13,314 nucleotides of DNA from Candidatus Methanofastidiosia archaeon (GTDB taxonomy: Archaea > Methanobacteriota_B > Thermococci > Methanofastidiosales > Methanofastidiosaceae): positions 1 through 13,314 of the forward strand of contig PWMA01000162.1 of the NCBI GenBank assembly GCA_003558335.1. Reading direction: 5' to 3'. The number at the start of each line of letters is the position of its first letter. Within the stretch, counting starts at the first letter, position 1. Positions 1 through 6,364 of the stretch are shown in pieces. Under the pieces are notes generated by a model. That model was not told the origin of the DNA, did no database searches, and saw only the letters and a program-made list of their open reading frames with translations. Position numbers and translations under genes: made by a program.

Positions 1-2
1 AA

Positions 3-773
3 ATTAAGGAATTTGTAAAAGAAAAAGTACTTCCAGATATACCTTTAATGATTGGTGTTGACCACTCTGGAACAGGTGGCTGTATTGAAGCGCTAGTGGA
101 GAAATATGGGAAAGCTAATTTATCAGTAGTGATGTTAGATAGCCATTTTGATGGAATAATCCCAACTCAGAGATTGAAGTTAATTCAACACGATATTGAA
201 TTTAATCCTAATACAAAATTCTCAAAAGATGATCCATATTTATACAATAGAGTTGACAGTTTTAATGCTGATTCTTTTCTTTATTTTCTTTTAAAAGAAA
301 ATAAAATATTGTCCAAAAATCTTTTCGTTTTAGGAGTATCAGATTATCCCCCAAAATCTGCAAAAGATGCTAGAGACGAAAGAATAAAAGAATATTATGA
401 ATTTTACAAAAAATTTGAAGATGATGGAGTAACTATTCTGTCAAAAAATAAATTAAAAGCAAACTTTGAAATGGCACTCAAAAAAGTTTTTGAAAAAATT
501 AATACTCCATATTTGTATGTTTCAGTTGATATAGATATTGGTTCAAGACAGGCTTTAAATGGGGCTAGATTTCTTGACTACTTAGGACTTAACGAGTCTG
601 AAATCTACAAAATATTAGATAAATTAAACAAATATGTCAAAGAGCAGAATATAGAAATTGTGGGCGCTGATGTAATGGAAATAGATCAACTTAAAGCTGG
701 TAAAAAAATCGGTAAAAAGACGGATAAGACTTATGATATAACTTTGGAAGTAGTAAAAAGAATATTTAATTAA
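3..773 (+). CDS. Arginase/agmatinase-fold (ureohydrolase family) protein, 5' end missing
   Basis: The reading frame is open to the left edge: 15 codons precede the ATG at 48 without a stop, and the family's GxDHS motif falls right after that ATG, so the true start lies outside the window. Counting from the ATG at 48, the metal-binding signatures of the arginase fold are present: DHS at 5-7, DSHFD at 31-35 (D31, H33, D35), SVDID at 159-163 (D161, D163), and a late DVMEID with E211. These would hold a binuclear Mn centre that hydrolyses guanidino or related C-N bonds. Oddities: the usual DP and PGTG stretch after DxD is absent, replaced by a GSRQAL segment, and there is a long insert between the second and third motifs. 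The substrate therefore cannot be named; arginase, agmatinase and formiminoglutamase are all unproven. It converges on the alba transcript with only 19 bp between the stops. Confidence 0.8.
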   Translation: MKEFVKEKVLPDIPLMIGVDHSGTGGCIEALVEKYGKANLSVVMLDSHFDGIIPTQRLKLIQHDIEFNPNTKFSKDDPYLYNRVDSFNADSFLYFLLKENKILSKNLFVLGVSDYPPKSAKDARDERIKEYYEFYKKFEDDGVTILSKNKLKANFEMALKKVFEKINTPYLYVSVDIDIGSRQALNGARFLDYLGLNESEIYKILDKLNKYVKEQNIEIVGADVMEIDQLKAGKKIGKKTDKTYDITLEVVKRIFN

Positions 774-790
774 AAATAATAAAAAATTTA
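774..790 (-). terminator. U-rich terminator for the alba transcript
   Basis: Read leftward from the alba stop, the RNA carries a run of six U and then a run of five U within 20 nt, with no stem-loop. Archaeal intrinsic terminators are typically such U-tracts. The site abuts the stop codon of the convergent arginase-family gene, so the two transcripts would end almost on top of each other. Confidence 0.45.
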
Positions 791-792
791 TC

Positions 793-1068
793 TTATCTTT
801 TAAGAGTTATCTCAATTGCAGAAACGTTAGAACTAGAATTGTCGTCTCTTGTTATAGTTTCTGTGGATGTAGATATATTCTGTACATTGACATCATTGAC
901 AAATTTGTTTTTGACAATTTCTGCTACATCGACTGCCCTTGAAATAGCCCTACCTCTTGCCTTTATTACTACATTTTCTGTTTCTGTTTTATTGAGCTGT
1001 GTTACAACAGCTAGAACATAGTTCATTACAGGTTTACTTCCGACAAACACGGTATTTTCATCTGACAT
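793..1068 (-). CDS. alba: DNA/RNA-binding chromatin protein Alba
   Basis: This 91-residue protein matches the archaeal Alba family along its whole length. The N-terminal VFVGSKPVMNYV (7-18) holds the lysine (K12) that corresponds to the acetylated nucleic-acid-contacting lysine of Sulfolobus Alba. The central KARGRAISRAVDVAEIV (36-52) is the family's most conserved helix region, and the C-terminal SNVSAIEI (80-87) forms the last strand. Alba is a small dimer that coats double-stranded DNA and also binds RNA. The start is the ATG at 1066-1068, only 3 bp after the ferredoxin stop. Its strong Shine-Dalgarno lies inside the last codons of the ferredoxin gene, so the two are almost certainly co-transcribed and perhaps translationally coupled. 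The family call is secure; any specialised role in this host is not visible. Confidence 0.96.
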   Translation of the reverse strand: MSDENTVFVGSKPVMNYVLAVVTQLNKTETENVVIKARGRAISRAVDVAEIVKNKFVNDVNVQNISTSTETITRDDNSSSNVSAIEITLKR

Positions 1069-1071
1069 TTT

Positions 1072-1254
1072 TTAATCCTCCTCTACAGTTATTGCGTTTT
1101 CTGGACATTCGTCAACACATAGGAAGCAAGTTATGCAGTCTTTTTCATTTACTGGGACTGCCACTTCATCTTGCATCTCAAATACTTCTACGGGACATGT
1201 TGAAACACAAATTTCACATCCATTGCATGCGTTGCTTACTGTTACCTTTGACAT
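1072..1254 (-). CDS. 2[4Fe-4S] ferredoxin
   Basis: This 60-residue protein has two classic cluster-binding motifs, CxxCxxCxxxCP, at C10/C13/C16/C20-P21 and C40/C43/C46/C50-P51. By the usual pattern, the first three cysteines of each motif plus the fourth of the other bind two [4Fe-4S] clusters. Such clostridial-type ferredoxins are soluble low-potential electron carriers in anaerobes. Length and spacing are normal and nothing is missing. No redox partner enzyme is adjacent, so its partner is unknown. The ATG start has a GAGGT Shine-Dalgarno at 1262-1266, and a TATA-like box lies about 35 bp upstream. It lies 47 bp after the YbjQ-family gene and 3 bp before alba, all on the same strand. Confidence 0.93.
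   Translation of the reverse strand: MSKVTVSNACNGCEICVSTCPVEVFEMQDEVAVPVNEKDCITCFLCVDECPENAITVEED
1076..1083 (-). promoter_or_regulatory. Strong Shine-Dalgarno for alba
   Basis: The leftward strand reads GAGGAGGA, ending 7 nt before the alba ATG, and is built from the two final Glu codons and the Asp codon of the ferredoxin gene. It fixes the alba start and supports initiation within a longer message rather than on a leaderless one. Confidence 0.75.
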
Positions 1255-1284
1255 TTTGATAACCTCAACTTTTTTTTTTAATTT

Positions 1285-1294
1285 AATATATAAG
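1285..1294 (-). promoter_or_regulatory. TATA-like box before the ferredoxin-alba pair
   Basis: The leftward strand reads CTTATATATT, centred about 35 bp before the ferredoxin ATG. Start of transcription about 25 bp downstream would leave a very short leader around the GAGGT Shine-Dalgarno at 1262-1266. A run of ten A lies between box and leader. The pair could equally be read through from the gene upstream. Confidence 0.4.
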
Positions 1295-1301
1295 TTTACC
1301 G

Positions 1302-1616
1302 TTATTTTAGCTTTACAGCTGTTCCATATGCCAACATCTCAGCAGCCCCGCTCATGACGGCACTTGTTGAGTATCTTATGTTTATAACGGCATCCGCGCC
1401 AACGGCTTGTGCATCTTCCATCATTCTTTGTAATGCTTCGCGTCTAGATTCTGAAAGCATAACTGTATATTCAGATATCTCGCCACCAACGACTGTCCTA
1501 AGGCCGGCAACTATATCTTTACCTATGTGTTTTACTCTAACAGAGTTCCCAGATACTAATCCTATCACTTTATCAATTTCCCTACCAGGTACAAAATCTG
1601 TAGTTGTTATTATCAT
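1302..1616 (-). CDS. YbjQ/UPF0145 family protein (putative heavy-metal-binding domain)
   Basis: This 104-residue protein matches the YbjQ/UPF0145 (DUF74) family over its full length, and the usual length is 100-110. Visible family marks are GKDIVAGLRTVVGGEISEYT (32-51), the helix with ESRREALQRMMEDAQAVGAD (56-75), AVINIRY just after it, and the C-terminal YGTAVKL (97-103). Structures of this family form ring-like oligomers. The name 'heavy-metal-binding' is a database label with little biochemistry behind it, so no function is claimed. The ATG start has a GGTGG Shine-Dalgarno 4 nt upstream (1621-1625). It follows uvrB by 40 bp on the same strand and precedes the ferredoxin by 47 bp, so it may share their transcript. 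Confidence 0.88.
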   Translation of the reverse strand: MIITTTDFVPGREIDKVIGLVSGNSVRVKHIGKDIVAGLRTVVGGEISEYTVMLSESRREALQRMMEDAQAVGADAVINIRYSTSAVMSGAAEMLAYGTAVKLK

Positions 1617-1647
1617 AAAACCACCTATATCTTAAATAAATTAACAG

Positions 1648-1658
1648 TTTAAATATTT
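1648..1658 (-). promoter_or_regulatory. Possible TATA-like box before the YbjQ-family gene
   Basis: The leftward strand carries AAATATTTAAA overlapping the uvrB stop codon, centred about 34-35 bp before the ATG. That would give a leader of about 10 nt containing the GGTGG Shine-Dalgarno. The local sequence is so AT-rich that such a box is weak evidence. Confidence 0.3.
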
Positions 1659-3597
1659 AATCTAGCAAAAGTGAGAGTTCCTTTATTCTGTCCCTCAGAT
1701 ATGCTGCTTTTTCAAAATCTAGATTATCTGCAGCTTTTAACATTTCTTCGTGAAGATGTTCCAGATGCCCACTCAGGTCTTTATTTTTAGATAGCTGGGT
1801 GTCTACTTGATATTTTTCGGGGAGTTCAATTTTTTTCTTAATAGTTTGAGGTGTAATATTGTGTTTAAAATTAAATTCTGTTTGAATTATTCTTCTTCTG
1901 TTAGTTTCATCTATTGCCCTTTTCATAGAAGATGTAACTTTGTCTGCATACATTATTACAGTACCGGATACATTTCTTGCGACTCTTCCCATTATTTGGA
2001 TCAATGAAGTTGTAGATCTTAAATATCCTTCCTTGTCTGCATCTAGTATACCAATTAAAGAAACTTCAGGAAGATCAAGACCTTCTCTTAGCAGATTTAT
2101 ACCAACTAAGCAGTCATAATCTCCACGTCTAAGTTCACGCAATAACTCCACTCTTTCTAAAGTATCGATTTCTGAATGAAGATATCTTGCTTTTATTCCT
2201 AACTCAATTAAATAATCAGTCAAGTCTTCTGCCATTCTTTTTGTTAGAGTAAGAACTAAAGTTCTTTCGTTATTGGCAATTCTATTTTTAATTTCGTTCA
2301 CAAGATCTTCTATCTGTCCCTCTCTTTTTCTCACCATTACCATTGGATCTATTAATCCAGTTGGCCTTACTATCTGTTCAACAATTTTTTCGGAAATCCT
2401 ACATTCATAGTCTGCAGGAGTTGCTGAAACGAATATAGCTTTATTGATAAGGGATTCAAATTCATTATACTTTAGAGGCCTATTGTCAAGAGCTGAAGGT
2501 AATCTAAATCCATAGTTAATGAGAGTTTTTTTTCTAGATTTATCCCCTTCAAACATACCTCTAATTTGTGGAACAGTTATATGTGATTCATCAATTATTA
2601 AAAGAAAATCTTTTGGAAAATAATCTATAAGTGTATATGGTCTTTCTCCTTTTTTTCTTCCAGAAAAATAACGTGAATAATTCTCAATTCCTTTACAATA
2701 TCCCATCTCTTGCATCATCTCTATATCGTATTTAGTTCTTGTTTCAATTCTATGCGCTTCTATTATTTTACCTTGAGAGTTTAAGTCTTCCAAAACTAGA
2801 TTGAGTTCATTTTCAATGTCTGTTATAACCTTGCCAAGAGTATCTTCAGGAATGATATAGTGGGTAGCAGGATAAATATAGATATTATCTATATCACCCA
2901 TGTTGGAAAAATTGATAGGGTGAATTTTTGTAATTTTTGTAATTTCATCACCGAAAAATTCTACTCTGATCACATAATCTGTAAAAAATGGAAATAGTTC
3001 AACAACATCCCCTTTTGCCCTAAAAGTTCCTCTTTTAAAATCAGATTCATCTCTTTCATACTGGATAGAAACTAGTTTTCTAAGAAAATCATCTCTATCA
3101 ATTTGTTCATTTCTTCTTATGAAAGTGCCCATTTCTTTATAAGTTTGAGGATCTCCCAATCCATATATACATGAAACACTTGCTACAACTATGCAATCAT
3201 TTCTTGAAAGAAGAGAAGCTGTTGCAGAATGCCTCAATCTTGTAAGTTCATCATTTATTGAAACATCTTTTTCAATGTATGTATCGGTAGACGGAAGATA
3301 TGCTTCAGGTTGATAATAATCATAATAACTAACAAAATATTCAACTGCGTTTTTTGGAAAAAAGGCTTTAAATTCAGAATAAAGTTGGGCTGCCAAGGTT
3401 TTGTTGGGAGATATAACAAGTGTGGGTTTATCATTTTTTTCAATTAGATTAGCAATTGTATAGGTTTTTCCTGAACCTGTGACTCCAAGTAAAGTTTGAT
3501 ATTTGTTTCCACTAGTTAAACTTTTTTGTAATTCAGCTATTGCTTTAGGCTGATCCCCATTTGGTTTAAATTCAGAATAAAGTTTGAAACGTACCAC
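1657..3597 (-). CDS. uvrB: Excinuclease ABC subunit B (UvrB)
   Basis: UvrB is the damage-verifying helicase of bacterial-type nucleotide excision repair, loaded by UvrA and then cut by UvrC. At 646 residues it is near the usual 650-680. In order: the N-terminal family start FKLYSEFKPNGDQPKAI (4-20), Walker A GVTGSGKT (38-45), the beta-hairpin that probes the strand (YYDYYQPEAYLPSTDTYIEK, 91-110), the DESH Walker B box (336-339), SATPADYE (391-398), the second helicase lobe ending in LIQIMGRVARN (532-542; usual form IQTIGRAARN), and a C-terminal UVR helix pair (about 611-642) that contacts UvrC. The start is the GTG at 3595-3597; an in-frame stop lies 24 bp upstream. A GAGGG sits only about 3 nt before the GTG, while a TATA-like box is 24-25 bp away, so the message is probably leaderless. 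uvrA and uvrC are not in the window. Confidence 0.97.
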   Translation of the reverse strand: MVRFKLYSEFKPNGDQPKAIAELQKSLTSGNKYQTLLGVTGSGKTYTIANLIEKNDKPTLVISPNKTLAAQLYSEFKAFFPKNAVEYFVSYYDYYQPEAYLPSTDTYIEKDVSINDELTRLRHSATASLLSRNDCIVVASVSCIYGLGDPQTYKEMGTFIRRNEQIDRDDFLRKLVSIQYERDESDFKRGTFRAKGDVVELFPFFTDYVIRVEFFGDEITKITKIHPINFSNMGDIDNIYIYPATHYIIPEDTLGKVITDIENELNLVLEDLNSQGKIIEAHRIETRTKYDIEMMQEMGYCKGIENYSRYFSGRKKGERPYTLIDYFPKDFLLIIDESHITVPQIRGMFEGDKSRKKTLINYGFRLPSALDNRPLKYNEFESLINKAIFVSATPADYECRISEKIVEQIVRPTGLIDPMVMVRKREGQIEDLVNEIKNRIANNERTLVLTLTKRMAEDLTDYLIELGIKARYLHSEIDTLERVELLRELRRGDYDCLVGINLLREGLDLPEVSLIGILDADKEGYLRSTTSLIQIMGRVARNVSGTVIMYADKVTSSMKRAIDETNRRRIIQTEFNFKHNITPQTIKKKIELPEKYQVDTQLSKNKDLSGHLEHLHEEMLKAADNLDFEKAAYLRDRIKELSLLLD

Positions 3598-3616
3598 GTC
3601 CCTCAGAATATATAGA

Positions 3617-3627
3617 ATTTTAAATAA
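3617..3627 (-). promoter_or_regulatory. TATA-like box for uvrB (leaderless spacing)
   Basis: The leftward strand reads TTATTTAAAA, with the TTTAAA core centred at 3621.5, 24.5 bp from the first base of the uvrB GTG. That spacing would put the transcript start at or next to the start codon. The left arm of a 10-bp inverted repeat overlaps this box. Confidence 0.45.
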
Positions 3628-3709
3628 CTTTAGTTTGGGCTAACACCTGAGATGGTCCATTACTAATCTTTTTATTCAAAAATATTATAAATCTTGTATA
3701 CTAAAGTTA
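3625..3709. repeat. Perfect 10-bp inverted repeat in the uvrB-cutA intergenic region
   Basis: TAACTTTAGT at 3625-3634 is exactly repeated in inverted form as ACTAAAGTTA at 3700-3709, with 65 bp between. The left arm overlaps the uvrB TATA-like box and the right arm lies between the cutA TATA-like box and its ATG, a placement that would suit an operator for both genes. The pairing stops abruptly at both ends. Given the AT content a chance origin remains possible. Confidence 0.4.
3681..3692 (+). promoter_or_regulatory. TATA-like box for cutA (leaderless spacing)
   Basis: AATATTATAAAT, preceded by an A-rich stretch like a B-recognition element, is centred about 26 bp before the cutA ATG. There is no Shine-Dalgarno between box and ATG, so a leaderless message is expected. 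Confidence 0.55.
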
Positions 3710-3713
3710 GAAT

Positions 3714-4034
3714 ATGTATCTTTTAACTATAGTGACCGTACCCACTCAAAAAATAGCTAATAAAATATCTAAAATATTAGTTGAAAATAGAGCAGCCGCA
3801 TGTGTTAACAAAGTGTCTAATGTAGAAAGTTTCTATTGGTGGGAAGGATCAATAGAAAGTTCAAATGAAATTATTTTATTAATTAAAACTACTGATAACA
3901 AATATAAAGATTTAGAATATTTAATAAAAAGCAATCATCCTTATGATGTACCTGAAATAATTTGTTTTGAGATAAAAAAAGGACTTAGTAGTTATCTAAG
4001 TTGGATAGAAAAAGAAACTAATTCTCGCCCTTGA
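3714..4034 (+). CDS. cutA: CutA1-like divalent-cation tolerance protein
   Basis: This 106-residue protein has the full CutA1 pattern: an N-terminal strand YLLTIVTVP (2-10), the helix with LVENRAAACVNKV (22-34), the hallmark SFYWWEGSIE (39-48), EIILLIKT (52-59), the HPYDVPEI loop (75-82) and the C-terminal YLSWI (94-98). CutA1 proteins are compact trimers with a PII-like ferredoxin fold. The E. coli member was linked to copper tolerance, but the molecular role is unsettled and archaeal members are noted mostly for stability. It starts at an ATG with no Shine-Dalgarno and a TATA-like box at leaderless distance. It is divergent from uvrB, and its 3' end overlaps the end of the convergent gene by 17 bp. 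Confidence 0.94.
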   Translation: MYLLTIVTVPTQKIANKISKILVENRAAACVNKVSNVESFYWWEGSIESSNEIILLIKTTDNKYKDLEYLIKSNHPYDVPEIICFEIKKGLSSYLSWIEKETNSRP

Positions 4035-4548
4035 TCTCATATATTTTATTACACTCTATATCAGAATATTTGTGGCAAGAGAAGATTTTATCTCCATAAT
4101 ATATAGTTTCAAAGTCAAATAAATCAGGGGATCTATAAAATTCACCATAAATAATTGATAGATTTTCTTCATCAAGTATAATCTTTTTTCCATCTTTAGT
4201 TTTTATTTCGAAATGATTATTGTTTTCATCGAAACTTATTCTCTTTATTTGTCCATAACTAATGGAAGATATTTCTGGGATAGCTTTTATTAGTTTTTCA
4301 TAATAAACTCCTCCGTTTTTAATGTCTAGCAAGATCATCTTGCAAACCTTGATCTTTTGATAATAGCCATCTTCTCTATCGTCTGACATTAGAAGAGGTT
4401 TTTTTCTTTCTTTTTCTAGTTCTCTTAGTGCAGATAATTCTTCAACGTGCAAAATGTTTTTGTAAATTCCAAAAACTACTCCCTTCTTCCTGAGGTTTTC
4501 CAATCTTTTTAAGAAAGATTCTAAATCCCATATTAGTTCAGCGTCCAT
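4018..4548 (-). CDS. Unrecognised 176-residue protein
   Basis: I do not recognise this family. The N-terminal quarter (about 1-55) looks helical and highly charged, with ESFLKRLENLRKKG and a Lys/Glu-rich stretch. A middle section (about 60-95) is mixed. The last part (about 96-170) looks beta-rich, with alternating strands such as IKRISFDE, HFEIKTKDGKKIIL and FETIYYGDKIF. Only three scattered cysteines are seen, with no cluster motif, no membrane segment and no signal peptide, so it is probably a small cytoplasmic protein. The chosen start is the ATG at 4546-4548; a TTG just before it is also open but less likely. The ATG is about 26 bp from a palindromic TATA-like box shared with the NIF3-family gene, so the two are probably co-expressed. 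The 3' end overlaps cutA. Coding is supported by the long frame, similar base use and leaderless promoter spacing. Confidence 0.7.
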   Translation of the reverse strand: MDAELIWDLESFLKRLENLRKKGVVFGIYKNILHVEELSALRELEKERKKPLLMSDDREDGYYQKIKVCKMILLDIKNGGVYYEKLIKAIPEISSISYGQIKRISFDENNNHFEIKTKDGKKIILDEENLSIIYGEFYRSPDLFDFETIYYGDKIFSCHKYSDIECNKIYEIKGEN

Positions 4549-4567
4549 CAATTGGAAGAAGGTATAA

Positions 4568-4579
4568 GATATTTAAATG
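4568..4579. promoter_or_regulatory. Shared bidirectional TATA-like box
   Basis: The perfect palindrome ATTTAAAT (4571-4578, centre 4574.5) is the only good TATA-like box in the 50 bp between two divergent start codons. It is 24.5 bp from the NIF3-gene ATG at 4599 and 26.5 bp from the ATG at 4548 on the other strand. Neither gene has a Shine-Dalgarno. Purine-rich flanks lie upstream in both directions (TATAAGAT on the + strand, GAAAAGGC on the - strand), as expected for B-recognition elements that would let TBP/TFB assemble in either orientation. Confidence 0.6.
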
Positions 4580-4598
4580 CCTTTTCAAATTCAGTTTT

Positions 4599-5351
4599 AT
4601 GGAACTTTATGAACTTGTTAATTATATGGACGATTACCTTAAGATCAATGAAGTAGATGATGCATCCATAAATGGATTACAGGTAGAAGGCAAGAGAGAC
4701 ATAAAAAAAATCTGTCTAGGCGTAGACAGTTCTCTTGAAATCTTCAAAGAGGTATCTAAAAGAAAAGCTGACTTATTGATAGTCCACCATGGAATTATAT
4801 GGGGAGGATTAAAAAGCATAAGGGGGTTTGTAAAAGAAAGAATTTCATACCTTTTAGAAAATGATATTTCATTATATGGAGCTCACCTTCCTCTAGACCT
4901 GCATCAAGAAGTTGGAAATAACATACAATTAACAAAAATTTTAAATCTCTGTGATCCTGTACCTTTTGGTTCATATCGTGGAGTTAAAATTGGATACAAA
5001 GGAAAGTATGAGAATTCAAAGAATCTCAAAGAAATATGTAAAAATTTAGAAAATTGTCTCTCTGCTAAAGTTGAATCGTTTGAATTTGGCCCCCAAAATA
5101 TTAGCTCTGTAGGAATTGTAAGTGGTGGGGGAGCGTCTGCCTTTGAAGATTGTATTAAGGAAGGTCTAGATTTATTCATTACTGGAGAACCGTCACATGT
5201 GATCTACCATACTGCAAAAGAAGTCGGGATAAATTTGATATTTGCTGGACATTATGCTACAGAAAAACTTGGAGTAATGGCTCTAGGGAAAAAAATTGAA
5301 GATAAGTATGGAGTAAAAACAGATTTTATAGATATACCAACAGGACTTTAG
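4599..5351 (+). CDS. NIF3/YbgI-family dinuclear-metal protein
   Basis: This 250-residue protein matches the NIF3 (YbgI, DUF34) family at its usual short length of about 250. Family marks: NGLQVEG (25-31), VHHGIIWGG (62-70) with the metal-binding pair H63/H64, AHLPLD (95-100) with D100, SGGGASAFED near the middle, FITGEPSH further on, and AGHYATEKLG (216-225) with H218 and E222. These are the five ligands of the dinuclear centre seen in family structures. Members are often labelled 'GTP cyclohydrolase I type 2', but that activity is not firmly established and the biological role is unknown. The ATG start is leaderless-type, 24-25 bp from a TATA-like box shared with the unknown divergent gene. 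Its stop codon overlaps that of purP. Confidence 0.92.
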   Translation: MELYELVNYMDDYLKINEVDDASINGLQVEGKRDIKKICLGVDSSLEIFKEVSKRKADLLIVHHGIIWGGLKSIRGFVKERISYLLENDISLYGAHLPLDLHQEVGNNIQLTKILNLCDPVPFGSYRGVKIGYKGKYENSKNLKEICKNLENCLSAKVESFEFGPQNISSVGIVSGGGASAFEDCIKEGLDLFITGEPSHVIYHTAKEVGINLIFAGHYATEKLGVMALGKKIEDKYGVKTDFIDIPTGL

Positions 5352-6364
5352 CAAACTATATCTTGAAGTCTATCTTTTTCTATTGCATTTTTTATCTCAA
5401 GTGCGATTCTTCTACCTGTAGACATAGGCTTTCCATATTTTATGTAGGTATAAGGAGAGTAAGGTTCAAATATATTTGTACCTGCAACAATTCTAGCAGA
5501 TATTTCAAATATATAGATTTCAGCTTCTGGAGTAATTACACCTTCAAGACAAAATGGTCCAAATAAACCTCTTTTAGATATTAACTCTTTGGATTTTTCA
5601 ATGACCCTCTCTCCCATGTCGTATATTTCTGGTAGAAGAGATTCACGGACAGTTATTGGAATGTTTCCAACTACTACGTAACTTGGATCTATTTTCTTAA
5701 GAGCAAATTGATCTCTTGCAGATATTCTTCCTATAGAATCTACGTTGCTTTCATAACGTTTATCAAAACTCATTATCTCTAATTCATTGTTTAATGGACT
5801 GTAAAAATAATGAAAATAAGCAGGCACTCCGATTATATATTCTTGAATTACATATTTTTCATTAATATGGTAAGAAATTTTTTCGTAAAAGTCTTCTGTA
5901 TTTTTCGCAAGAAAGTATCCCATTCCTCCTTTAGCACCATAAAACTTTACAATTACCGGCCTGTCTATATCTTCTGGTTTATTAAATATTTTAGGGATAT
6001 TTATATTAGAATTAGACAACCACTCTCTTTCTAGATCTCTAGCAGATTCCCATTCTAGCACATCTTTATTACCAAAATACATTACCCTTAAATCTTTAAA
6101 ATCTTCTATTTTCATATAGGCTATAAAAGATCCATGAGGAATTAGAATAGTGTTTTTTTCTACCAATTGATCTTGTAAGGAAAAAAGTTCTTTGTAATGA
6201 TCAACGGATATTATTTCGTCAGCCACGCCAAAGCTTTTGTAAACCTTTTCTGCTCCTTTTTTTGCAATGCACAAAGTCTTAAAACCTTCGTCTTTTGCTC
6301 CTTTTAATATTTGTAGGGCTGAGTGACTTCCAATTGTTCCAATAGTATAATCATTTGCTGCCAT
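5348..6364 (-). CDS. purP: Formate-dependent FAICAR synthetase PurP
   Basis: PurP is the archaeal ATP-grasp ligase that makes FAICAR from AICAR, formate and ATP, replacing the folate-dependent transformylase step of purine synthesis. At 338 residues it is slightly shorter than the Methanocaldococcus enzyme (361) because the N-terminus is trimmed. Visible family marks: TIGSHSALQILKGAK (10-24) with H14, PHGSFIAY (76-83) with S79, VIVKFYGAKGGMGYF (137-151), EYIIGVPAYFHYFYSPL (175-191), MSFDKRYESNVD (198-209), GNIPITVRESLLP (233-245), GPFCLEG (269-275) and FEISARIVAGTN (286-297). H14 and S79 appear to match the substrate-contacting His27 and Ser94 of the M. jannaschii enzyme, as I recall them. 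The ATG start has no Shine-Dalgarno. It is divergent from purH and its stop codon overlaps that of the NIF3-family gene. Some archaea carry PurP paralogues of unclear function, so catalysis is likely but not certain. Confidence 0.93.
   Translation of the reverse strand: MAANDYTIGTIGSHSALQILKGAKDEGFKTLCIAKKGAEKVYKSFGVADEIISVDHYKELFSLQDQLVEKNTILIPHGSFIAYMKIEDFKDLRVMYFGNKDVLEWESARDLEREWLSNSNINIPKIFNKPEDIDRPVIVKFYGAKGGMGYFLAKNTEDFYEKISYHINEKYVIQEYIIGVPAYFHYFYSPLNNELEIMSFDKRYESNVDSIGRISARDQFALKKIDPSYVVVGNIPITVRESLLPEIYDMGERVIEKSKELISKRGLFGPFCLEGVITPEAEIYIFEISARIVAGTNIFEPYSPYTYIKYGKPMSTGRRIALEIKNAIEKDRLQDIVC
5370..5395 (+). terminator. Possible U-rich terminator for the NIF3-family gene
   Basis: Just after the stop, runs of five T (5375-5379) and six T (5388-5393) occur close together on the + strand, inside the 3' end of the convergent purP gene. 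Archaeal termination often occurs at such tracts, but these bases also encode PurP residues, so the evidence is modest. Confidence 0.3.

Noticed and set aside
1270..1279. Run of ten T on the + strand as a terminator
   Set aside because: It lies upstream of the ferredoxin on the - strand, where it reads as A, so it cannot end that transcript, and no + strand gene precedes it closely.
2920..2950. Short tandem repeat (TTTTTGTAA twice) inside uvrB
   Set aside because: It encodes the ITKITKI stretch of UvrB; two copies in low-complexity AT-rich coding sequence do not form a meaningful repeat.
3601..3606. Shine-Dalgarno (GAGGG) for uvrB
   Set aside because: It sits only 2-3 nt before the GTG, too close for a normal Shine-Dalgarno; the TATA-like box at 24.5 bp argues for a leaderless message. 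Kept only as a remark under uvrB.
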